Shown in pieces: positions 35,385 to 42,454 of a stretch of DNA of 64,000 nt (position 1 is its first letter; each line of letters starts with the position of its first letter). Both the position numbers and the translations under genes were made by a program. This stretch comes from an uncultured Bacilli bacterium (GTDB lineage: Bacteria; Bacillota_I; Bacilli_A; RFN20; CAG-826): assembly GCA_934700895.1 (NCBI GenBank), contig CAKUXV010000002.1, positions 186,001-250,000 on the forward strand. The letters are read 5' to 3'. Under the pieces are notes generated by a model, which was given only the letters and a program-made list of their open reading frames with translations, did no database searches and was not told the origin of the DNA.

Positions 35385-37439
35385 ATGAAAAAAATCACGA
35401 AACAATCCGTTGAATCCTTCATCGGAGCAACAAAGAGTTGGGCGGAGAACGCGCGAACGATGGAAGACATCTATAACGCGATCGTCTCAAGAAACCCGGA
35501 AGCAGATTGCTGCCTTTATTTTGATGACGACGGAAAGCCGAAATTTAAAACTTATGAAACGTTTCGGGACGAAACCTTTTTGCTCGCTTCGAAAATGAGC
35601 CTAGCCCTATCCGGCTTAGTCCCCAACACGATCATCGGAATCAAATTAAAAAATAGCCCTCGTTGGCCGATGGTTTTTTGGGCCATTTTGATGAATCATC
35701 ACATCCCTCTTCTCATCGACGCCAAATTGCCCGTTGAAAATACAAACAACTTGCTTCGCCAATCGCAATCCGTCGCCATTATCACCAACGAAGAAGGCGA
35801 TTTTGTTGTCCCTTCTTTCCGCGTGCCCGAAATTTTAAATAGCCAACCGGACTACTCCTTCACCCCCGATTGGGCCAATGAAATAATCTTCTGTTCTAGC
35901 GGTACAACCGGTTCGGCCAAAATGATGATTTACGAAGGAAGAAACCTAGTCGCCCAAATCGCCTCCTCCTTGAATATTCCTGAACGAACCCTCGATTTGA
36001 TGTATCCTGGAAAGATCCGTGTCTTAGCGATGCTCCCCTACCACCACGTGTTCGGATTTATGGTCGTTTACCTTTGGTTCAACTTCTACGGAAAATGCGT
36101 AGTTTATCCTCGTTCTATGGGAACTAGCGATTTGCTTTACGCCTGCAAAAAAGGCGAATGCACCCATGTTTTCTCCGTTCCTATGTTTTGGGATGGAGTT
36201 GCGCTGGCCGTTACGCGCTTAGTCGCCACTTTAAAGCCCGGAACGCGAGATTTGTTCGCCAAGCTTATCGCTTATCAAACCCACAAAATCTCCAAGAAAG
36301 AGGCCGGGGCAAGCGCCAACAAAGTCGTTCTGCGGATTTTCCAAAAGAAAACACTTGGCAAGCATATTCGCTACTGCATTTCCGGTGGCGGCTTCCTCTC
36401 CCCCAAAACCGCAAGCGTCATCAATGGGCTGGGTTTCCCCCTCTATAATGGTTTTGGAATGACGGAAGTCGGAATTACCTCCGTGGAAGAATCCCCGAAA
36501 GTCGAGCAACGATTGAAATGTTCGATTGGAAAAACCTTCGCCGGCGTCGAATATAAAATCAAAAAAACAAAAGAAACGGATACCTCCGGCGAATTGTTCG
36601 TGCGTTCCCCCATTACCCACGTCGAAGAAATCATTGACGGCTTTCGCCGACCAACGGTTTTGGACGAAGAAGGCTTCTTCCCCACCGGCGACATCGCGTA
36701 CACCGATTACTCTCAAAACTATTACATCAAAGGCCGGAGCAAAGACACCATTATTCTAAGCAACGGGGAAAACGTTTATCCCGATGAAATCGAATACTAC
36801 TTCAAAGATGTCAAAAACTTGAATAATGTGGTTTGCCTAGGGGCGAAGCATCCTGGTGAAAGTGAAGAGAAAATCACCCTGGTGTGCGAAGTTGATAACA
36901 GCGTCAATGAAGAAAAAATCGAAAAGATTTATCAAGATATCCGTTCGATCAATCAATCTCTCCCCCAAGAAAAGAAAGTCCAGGTTATTTTAATCGACAA
37001 ACGTCCCTTGCCGGTTTCCGGTTCGATGAAGGTGAAACGCTTTGCCATCCGAGAAGCCATCGAAAAAGGGTCACAGGACTTCTACAATGCGGAAGCTCCA
37101 CAAAAGAAAACCACGGTCAGTTTCGAAGGCTACGACGAAAAAGCGGTGGAAGCCGTCCTGAAAAAAGTAACCGGGGTATTCTCCAAAATCCTTTCGCTAC
37201 CAACCTTTAAAATCGACCCTAACGCCAACTGGATTGACGACTTGGGTGGGGACTCCATGAGTTACATTGAAATGTGTCAAATCATGAACAAAACCTTCAA
37301 AGTCGATATTCCCCAAGAACTTTGGGGGAAACTGGCTACCGCCAATGATTTTACGAAGGAAATATTGGATTTAATGGGCCCCAAAGCGAAAAAAGGCGCC
37401 CATAAGCCCGAAGGAGATAAAAAAACGAAGCAAAAATAG
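35385..37439 (+). CDS. AMP-dependent acyl/amino-acid activating enzyme fused to a C-terminal carrier domain
   Basis: A 684-residue protein. The adenylation domain has the A3 loop SSGTTGSAKMM (about residue 170), a GFGMTEVG motif, FFPTGDIAY and KGRSKDTIILSNGENVYP. Residues ~585-665 form an acyl/peptidyl carrier domain with WIDDLGGDSMSY, where Ser624 would carry phosphopantetheine. It can therefore activate a substrate as AMP ester and load it on itself. No ligase, condensation or reductase domain is present. It is a lone plus-strand gene, so the acceptor is unknown; fatty acids are the likeliest substrate by family. TAAGGT lies 6 bases before the ATG. Confidence 0.85.
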   Translation: MKKITKQSVESFIGATKSWAENARTMEDIYNAIVSRNPEADCCLYFDDDGKPKFKTYETFRDETFLLASKMSLALSGLVPNTIIGIKLKNSPRWPMVFWAILMNHHIPLLIDAKLPVENTNNLLRQSQSVAIITNEEGDFVVPSFRVPEILNSQPDYSFTPDWANEIIFCSSGTTGSAKMMIYEGRNLVAQIASSLNIPERTLDLMYPGKIRVLAMLPYHHVFGFMVVYLWFNFYGKCVVYPRSMGTSDLLYACKKGECTHVFSVPMFWDGVALAVTRLVATLKPGTRDLFAKLIAYQTHKISKKEAGASANKVVLRIFQKKTLGKHIRYCISGGGFLSPKTASVINGLGFPLYNGFGMTEVGITSVEESPKVEQRLKCSIGKTFAGVEYKIKKTKETDTSGELFVRSPITHVEEIIDGFRRPTVLDEEGFFPTGDIAYTDYSQNYYIKGRSKDTIILSNGENVYPDEIEYYFKDVKNLNNVVCLGAKHPGESEEKITLVCEVDNSVNEEKIEKIYQDIRSINQSLPQEKKVQVILIDKRPLPVSGSMKVKRFAIREAIEKGSQDFYNAEAPQKKTTVSFEGYDEKAVEAVLKKVTGVFSKILSLPTFKIDPNANWIDDLGGDSMSYIEMCQIMNKTFKVDIPQELWGKLATANDFTKEILDLMGPKAKKGAHKPEGDKKTKQK

Positions 37440-37468
37440 TTGCCAAAGGTTAGCCCTAAGGCTAATAT
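37440..37468 (+). promoter_or_regulatory. Promoter of rpsT
   Basis: TTGCCA (37440-37445), a 17-base spacer and TAATAT (37463-37468). The leader is about 23 bases and carries AAAAGGAAA. A small inverted repeat (TTAGCC/GGCTAA) lies in the spacer and may end the upstream transcript. Confidence 0.65.
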
Positions 37469-37497
37469 AAAACCCGCTATTGAAAAAGGAAACGAAA

Positions 37498-37761
37498 ATG
37501 CCAAACATTAAATCTCAAATCAAACGTGACGGAACCAATAAAGCCGCCAATGCCAAAAACAGCGCCGAAAAGAATCGCGCTCGCACGGCCATCAAAAAGG
37601 TCGAAGCCCTTGTGAAGGAAGGCAAGAAGGAAGAAGCCAAAGTCGCCCTTTCTGAAGCCGTCTCTCTCATCGACAAGCTCGCCCAAAGCGGAATCATTGC
37701 CAAGAACAACGCCACTCACAAAAAAGCGCATCTTGAGCACATCGTCGCTGGCTTAAACTAA
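37498..37761 (+). CDS. rpsT: Ribosomal protein bS20
   Basis: An 87-residue, Lys/Ala-rich helical protein beginning MPNIKSQIKRDGTNKAANAK, with the conserved C-terminal KNNATHKKAHLEHIVAGL. bS20 binds 16S rRNA early in 30S assembly. The ATG at 37498 has AAAGGAAAC upstream; an ATG 18 bases earlier lacks one. It forms a single-gene unit with its own promoter and a bidirectional terminator. Confidence 0.95.
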   Translation: MPNIKSQIKRDGTNKAANAKNSAEKNRARTAIKKVEALVKEGKKEEAKVALSEAVSLIDKLAQSGIIAKNNATHKKAHLEHIVAGLN

Positions 37762-37785
37762 GTCATCAGCTTCATTAACCAAATC

Positions 37786-37835
37786 AAAACGCCTTTTTAG
37801 ATGGATCCCAACGGACCACGGAAGGGCGTTTTTCT
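37786..37835. terminator. Bidirectional terminator between rpsT and holA
   Basis: AAAACGCC (37786-37793) pairs with GGCGTTTT (37825-37832) around a loop that can fold internally. T runs follow on both strands, serving the two convergent genes. Confidence 0.75.
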
Positions 37836-38836
37836 TATAAAGCGAAGTTGGCAAGAAACCGCTCAAAGGCAAACCGAGGGGTTTCCATGCCGGTAAGAAT
37901 CGACTTTTCGGTTTCGTACAGTTCTTCTTGAATGGCCCAAAGGGTTTTGGGATCGGAAGCGGAAACGGAGCGAAGCGAAACGGTAACGCGATAGGGTTTA
38001 ACATTCAATCGCTCGGCAATTGCGCCCGAGTTATAGCCTTCCCGGTATAAAAAGGAAACTTGATCAAGAAAACGCAGCTGGGTTGCAAGCATATTGATAA
38101 GCCGCACTTCATCTGCTCCAAACACTTTCAAATCATGATAAATTTGAATCGCTGATGCTGTATCCCCCTTCAATAGAGCGTTAGAAATTTCAAAAGTGTT
38201 TTCTTCTAGTTTTGGAGCGACGAGCTTTTCTACCATGGATAAAGTCACGGGTTCCCCATTAGCGTACAAAGCAATCTTTTCGCGTTCGGAAAGATAACGG
38301 CCATAATCTCCGTCTACGCGTTCTACCAATTCTTGACAAGCTTCCCGAGGGGCGGGGCAATTCCTTTTAGCAAAATAAGTCGAAGCCGCGCCGATTAGTC
38401 GAACAGGCTCCGGCAAAGGGAGCGGCAACAATTTCCCTGTTTGCTTGATGGCCGCCACGGCAGGATTCGCTTCGTCCAAAGTTTCGCAGTAAGTGACCAA
38501 AAATAAATCGATAAGTGGGTTGGGATTGCGGCAATAGGCAGCGAAACGGTCTAAGGCTGGGTCTATCTTTTTCTCTTTCTTTGAGCCTTTTCCTTTGACC
38601 CCGGATTGCTTTTTCGTGGCTTTTGCCAAAAAAGAACAGTCTTCAGCCAAAACAGCTTTGAATTCATAGCCTAACGGAAGGTAATCGCACTCCGAAGTCA
38701 CTGTATCCAAGGAGGTTTCCGCCATATTAAAAGAAATATAATTGGATTCATTTCGATCCGGCAGTTTTTCGCGCAAGGCTTTTAGCGCGCTTCGGCGAGC
38801 CAATTCGGGCTCGGCAGAATAATAAAGATAAATCAC
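37835..38836 (-). CDS. holA: DNA polymerase III delta subunit
   Basis: A 333-residue clamp-loader subunit. The N-terminal nucleotide-binding-like fold is followed by the delta-specific middle (RVDGDYGRYLSEREKIALYA) and a C-terminal helical domain with LINMLATQLRFLDQV and ERLNVKPYRV. It opens the beta clamp. The start codon is GTG at 38836. TATAAT ends 6 bases before it and overlaps the comEC stop, and there is no Shine-Dalgarno. As in Bacillus it follows comEC, just upstream of rpsT on the opposite strand. Confidence 0.9.
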   Translation of the reverse strand: MIYLYYSAEPELARRSALKALREKLPDRNESNYISFNMAETSLDTVTSECDYLPLGYEFKAVLAEDCSFLAKATKKQSGVKGKGSKKEKKIDPALDRFAAYCRNPNPLIDLFLVTYCETLDEANPAVAAIKQTGKLLPLPLPEPVRLIGAASTYFAKRNCPAPREACQELVERVDGDYGRYLSEREKIALYANGEPVTLSMVEKLVAPKLEENTFEISNALLKGDTASAIQIYHDLKVFGADEVRLINMLATQLRFLDQVSFLYREGYNSGAIAERLNVKPYRVTVSLRSVSASDPKTLWAIQEELYETEKSILTGMETPRFAFERFLANFAL

Positions 38837-38842
38837 CTAGAT

Positions 38843-38848
38843 ATTATA
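38843..38848 (-). promoter_or_regulatory. -10 box 6 bases before the GTG start of holA
   Basis: On the minus strand TATAAT, 6 bases, then GTG. It overlaps the stop codon of comEC and would let holA be expressed independently of the competence genes. Confidence 0.5.
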
Positions 38849-40874
38849 GCGGTGGAATCGAATAGCTTGCATATCGAATTGAGCCTTCTTGATCGGTTCT
38901 TCGAATTCTCACTCCATAACTTTCCAAGCGCTCCAGTACTTCTTTGTTTGGATGGCCATACGAATTCTTTTCCCCACAAGAAATGACGGCTTCCTTGCAC
39001 TGAATCGTAGAAAGCCACGCTTCGCAGGTGGAGGTGTTAGACCCGTGATGACCCACTTTAAGAATATCGGCCCTTAGTTCTGGGTGATCGCGGACGATTC
39101 TTTTTTCGATATTTACGGGCGCATCTCCAGTAAAAAGCCACTTTTTTCCCATAAAATCGAGTCCAAGAACCAGGGAAGTATCGTTTTCCTCAGTTCCCCC
39201 ATAAATATTGTAGTTTTGAAATCTCCAGGCGTTTAATTGCAATGGGAAATCCTTGGCTTCATCGATGTAATGACGGACATCAAATTGCCGCCTCAAGGAT
39301 TCTCCTGCGCCAATATGGTCAAAATCGTGATGGGAAGCAATAAGGTAATCGATATGATAGATGCGTCGACTTTTAAGATAAGGAATCAGGGTTTCCTTAG
39401 CCATATCAAAAGAAAGATTGCCTCCAGTATCAATCAGAACGTTTTCGTTTCGATTAACAAGAAGGATGGAATCCCCTTGACCCACATTGATAAAAGTCAC
39501 GGATTGTTCTAGGCATGGCACGACGGGGATTAACGAGATTGCATAACTCGCCCAGAATAATGTTGTCCCCCAGACATTCCAACGTCGAAGTCCATATTCT
39601 CTCAAAATCAAGCCGCCAACTAAAAGAACATAAAATAGCACTTCAAAAACCCAGGACCATTTTGGAAGCTCAAACATTAAATCAATTCTTTTTAAAAAGC
39701 CTAAATAAGATAGGAATCCATCGCAAAGTGGATTCAGGATCGCCTTAAAGGGAAAGGTGAAATAACTTGCGTAGCCAAGGAAACAAAGAGCAAATAAATA
39801 CGGCATGGACAAAAGCGAAATCAATCCACCGAACAAATGAAGGCTTCCACCTCCAAAAGATAATGGGAGCAAGAAATACCGAAGCAACAAAAACCCAAAG
39901 AACTTCTTTTCAAATGGAGAATGTTCCATCCATTGAATCGAAGCAAATTGAAACAAATAAGAAAGTCCAAATCCAATTAAAAATCCCGATTGGAAAACGG
40001 AGTATTTATTAAAGATAAATAAAGTGATTCCCGTTAAGGAAGTACGACATATCCCATTATATTTCTTTTTAAAATAATAAGTATTGATGAAAGTATATAG
40101 GTTTAAAATTATGCCTCTTGCTATACCTATTTTTCTAATTGTTGCTGGAATGAATATAAGGGATATGACAAGAGCAAACGTTTCTCCTTTCTTCTCATCG
40201 TTCAGCAGGCGCATCATCCATTTTTTCACGAACCGGAAAAAGAAAGAAAAAAAGAGTCCCGAACAGCTGCAAACATAAAGAAGATTTAAGGAGGATAATA
40301 GCGAAACCCCATATGAACTACTATCGTTTCTTCCAAAAAGCAAACAATCTAAAAGACCCTTGTTTTGGTTGGAGAACGCGGATAAAAATCGGTCCCGAAA
40401 CCCATTAATTCGTAAGGGAAATCCCAGTTTTCTTTCGTAAAAATTCGCATGAATTTCTTGGGTAACTCCAAAACGAAACAAATACTGTTTAAAATCAAAA
40501 CGGCATTCATAAGTTGTCATTTTAAATGGTTGAACGGATCCGGAAACTCGAATCCAATCCCCCCACTGGAAATCCTCTTCTTTTACCGAAAGATATATGC
40601 GTTGAAAAGGTCTCCACAAAATCACGTAATTTTGTTTCGATAGGATAACCATCCCTGTAAAGGATTGTTTTCCTTCCGAAAACGGAATATGAATAAGCCC
40701 TGCCACGGCGCCGATAGACAAACCAACTAAAAACGGAAGCACTTCTTTTCGGGCGATCGAAATCCCAAGAAAAAGGCAAGAAAGCAGTAAAACTAAGATA
40801 CCAATCGGCCAATCGCGCGAATAAGATGCCCACGACCCCAGAACAAGCCCAAGGAAGAGGAAAAACGCCTTCAT
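38844..40874 (-). CDS. comEC: DNA uptake channel protein ComEC/Rec2
   Basis: A 676-residue membrane protein. Two or three N-terminal helices and a periplasm-facing OB-like domain (about residues 55-165) are followed by the competence domain with many helices, containing VCSCSGLFFSFFF. The C-terminal metallo-beta-lactamase domain has INVGQGDSILL, IDTGG, SHHDFDHIG, FTGDAP and GHHGS. ComEC carries single-stranded DNA across the membrane. It overlaps comEA by 4 bases. All parts appear intact, so natural transformation genes are at least retained. Confidence 0.93.
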   Translation of the reverse strand: MKAFFLFLGLVLGSWASYSRDWPIGILVLLLSCLFLGISIARKEVLPFLVGLSIGAVAGLIHIPFSEGKQSFTGMVILSKQNYVILWRPFQRIYLSVKEEDFQWGDWIRVSGSVQPFKMTTYECRFDFKQYLFRFGVTQEIHANFYERKLGFPLRINGFRDRFLSAFSNQNKGLLDCLLFGRNDSSSYGVSLLSSLNLLYVCSCSGLFFSFFFRFVKKWMMRLLNDEKKGETFALVISLIFIPATIRKIGIARGIILNLYTFINTYYFKKKYNGICRTSLTGITLFIFNKYSVFQSGFLIGFGLSYLFQFASIQWMEHSPFEKKFFGFLLLRYFLLPLSFGGGSLHLFGGLISLLSMPYLFALCFLGYASYFTFPFKAILNPLCDGFLSYLGFLKRIDLMFELPKWSWVFEVLFYVLLVGGLILREYGLRRWNVWGTTLFWASYAISLIPVVPCLEQSVTFINVGQGDSILLVNRNENVLIDTGGNLSFDMAKETLIPYLKSRRIYHIDYLIASHHDFDHIGAGESLRRQFDVRHYIDEAKDFPLQLNAWRFQNYNIYGGTEENDTSLVLGLDFMGKKWLFTGDAPVNIEKRIVRDHPELRADILKVGHHGSNTSTCEAWLSTIQCKEAVISCGEKNSYGHPNKEVLERLESYGVRIRRTDQEGSIRYASYSIPPL

Positions 40875-41410
40875 TCGGCATCCCGCAATGTTAATTTATC
40901 CCTTACCGTGATGTAGGTTGCCTTCCCACAACTAGGCACGTCCGTAATTTGTTCTAGCGTCTCAAATACCGTGGAAGCACGGTAGGAGACTACAGCGGCT
41001 GCCGCTGTTTTAGAGAAACCAGCTACGCTGCGCAATTCCTCTGCCGAGGCTTTATTGATATTACATTTGCGGATATCTTCCACGGCGCAGGCGGAGGAAT
41101 TGTCGCGAAGCGGAGCAATATAATAGTTTTGTTTCGCCTCGCAAACATGCGTAGGTAAAAAAGCCAAGGTATCCGCATCGGTAGTGATGCCTCCTGCCTT
41201 TGTGATGAGATCGATGATGGTTTGACCAACTTCAACGGTGTAGGTCCCCGGTTTTTGAATTTGACCCGAAACCGATACAGTAATGGAATGGACCGTGGAC
41301 CCGTTAACGTTCTGCGAAGTCCCACTTCCTCCATCGGTGATGCGTGACACGACGCCAAATCCGACAACGCAAACCATGGTGATGCAGACGATGAGTAAAA
41401 TAGTTTTCAT
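40871..41410 (-). CDS. comEA: Competence DNA receptor ComEA
   Basis: A 179-residue protein. An N-terminal membrane anchor (about residues 1-22) is followed by an SLBB-type domain (SVSGQIQKPGTYTVEVGQTI) and two helix-hairpin-helix motifs at the C-terminus (NINKASAEELRSVAGF and FETLEQITDVPSCG). It binds double-stranded DNA outside the membrane and hands it to ComEC. AGGAGG precedes the start. A 12-base word shared with the C39-peptidase gene lies 15 bases upstream. Confidence 0.93.
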   Translation of the reverse strand: MKTILLIVCITMVCVVGFGVVSRITDGGSGTSQNVNGSTVHSITVSVSGQIQKPGTYTVEVGQTIIDLITKAGGITTDADTLAFLPTHVCEAKQNYYIAPLRDNSSACAVEDIRKCNINKASAEELRSVAGFSKTAAAAVVSYRASTVFETLEQITDVPSCGKATYITVRDKLTLRDAE

Positions 41411-41424
41411 AAAAACCTCCTAAC

Positions 41425-41436
41425 ACATACATAGAA
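41425..41436 (-). promoter_or_regulatory. 12-base word shared with the C39-peptidase upstream region
   Basis: On the minus strand TTCTATGTATGT, identical to the word at 17939-17950. It may be a -10-like or operator element for comEA-comEC. No consensus -35 is seen; the DNA just upstream is rich in A and T runs. Confidence 0.35.
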
Positions 41437-41508
41437 GGTGAAAAACCAAAAAAATTTCGGTAAAAATTTTCAAAAAAAATCAATTCCTGGCTATTTATCG
41501 AACCAAAA

Positions 41509-41542
41509 CACCAAAAAAAGCCACGTTTTTTGTGGCTTTTTA
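41509..41542 (-). terminator. Intrinsic terminator of greA
   Basis: GCCAC (41520-41524) pairs with GTGGC (41532-41536), extended by A/T pairs. On the minus strand a seven-T run follows. Confidence 0.8.
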
Positions 41543-41560
41543 ATGATGTAATAAGGTCTC

Positions 41561-42073
41561 TTAGGCGGCTTTTTTGGAATTCTTTTCCGCTTTATCACCT
41601 TTATGAATCTCAAGAATCTTGATTTCATAGGAGCCATTATCGGTGGCAACCGTGACGGTGTCTCCGACGGAAGCTCCAATGATCGCTTTGCCTAAAGGCG
41701 ATTCGTTGGAGACGCTGACGACTTCCCCGAAAGGATTGGCACCAGTATTCCCCATGACACGAACCACTTCTTCGCGATTGCGAAGTAGATCTTGGAAACG
41801 TACCGTGCTGCCGATGCCTGCTTCGTTGCCAGTCGCGGTAGCGGTGATTACGCTGTTGTGCAAAATATTTTCGATTTCGCTGATACGGGCGGCAACGCGA
41901 GCCTGGTGGTCGCGAGCGGCATCGTAATCGGCATTTTCGGAAAGATCGCCTTGGCTACGAGCAAGGTTCAAATCCGCGATAACTTGCGGAGTTTCAACGT
42001 GAATAAGATATTCATGTTCTTTTTCCAATGCGTCATATTCCGCTTGGGTCAAAGTGTATTTTTTCTGTGGCAT
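41561..42073 (-). CDS. greA: Transcript cleavage factor GreA
   Basis: A 170-residue factor. The N-terminal coiled coil has the acidic tip GDLSENADYDAA and the C-terminal FKBP-like domain includes VSNESPLGKAIIGASVGD. It rescues backtracked RNA polymerase by stimulating cleavage of the transcript. It has its own near-consensus promoter, AGAGG before the ATG, and a terminator. Confidence 0.96.
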   Translation of the reverse strand: MPQKKYTLTQAEYDALEKEHEYLIHVETPQVIADLNLARSQGDLSENADYDAARDHQARVAARISEIENILHNSVITATATGNEAGIGSTVRFQDLLRNREEVVRVMGNTGANPFGEVVSVSNESPLGKAIIGASVGDTVTVATDNGSYEIKILEIHKGDKAEKNSKKAA

Positions 42074-42101
42074 TTTCTACTACCTCTAAAGTAACGTTAG
42101 G

Positions 42102-42130
42102 ATTATACGCGCTAGGGCATTTATGAACAA
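42102..42130 (-). promoter_or_regulatory. Promoter of greA
   Basis: On the minus strand TTGTTC (complement of 42125-42130), a 17-base spacer and TATAAT (complement of 42102-42107). The leader is about 22 bases with AGAGG. Confidence 0.65.
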
Positions 42131-42135
42131 GGAAC

Positions 42136-42417
42136 TTAGGCTTCTTTTTTCAAATCTTGGATCATCGGATCGTCGTTATAGGCATCCAAGACCTGCTCTG
42201 CTTCATCCGCTTCCTCTTCGCTAAGATATTCAAAGGAAACCCCGTCTTTGGTCGAAAGGCAGAACAAGGAATCCTCATCCCCTTCTTGGTAAAGGAAGTA
42301 ATAATCCTTTTCTCTATCGTCATTGTGGAAAGTGAAAAGAATTTTTAAGTGATCGATGGTTCCGTCGTCGCGAGTAATTTCGATATCGCGTTCGTTTTCT
42401 TCGATTTTTTGTTCCAT
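42136..42417 (-). CDS. yrzB: DUF1292 protein, YrzB family
   Basis: A 93-residue acidic protein beginning MEQKIEENERDIEIT, with the DUF1292 pattern of a short beta sheet (HLKILFTFHNDDREKDYYFLY) and FEYLSEEEADEAEQVLDAY. The family is conserved in Bacillota near alaS and has no established function. A longer frame reaches 42492, but CAGGAG lies 8 bases before the ATG at 42417. The UPF0297 and RuvX genes often found between alaS and this gene are absent here. Confidence 0.85.
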   Translation of the reverse strand: MEQKIEENERDIEITRDDGTIDHLKILFTFHNDDREKDYYFLYQEGDEDSLFCLSTKDGVSFEYLSEEEADEAEQVLDAYNDDPMIQDLKKEA

Positions 42418-42454
42418 GTTTTTGCTCCTGTTCGAATTATAAAGCCAGCCGTCA

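Noticed and set aside
37446..37462. Inverted repeat TTAGCC/GGCTAA as a terminator of the synthetase gene
   Set aside because: It lies within the rpsT promoter spacer, has a short stem and no T run, so it is at best a weak terminator and is not listed as one.
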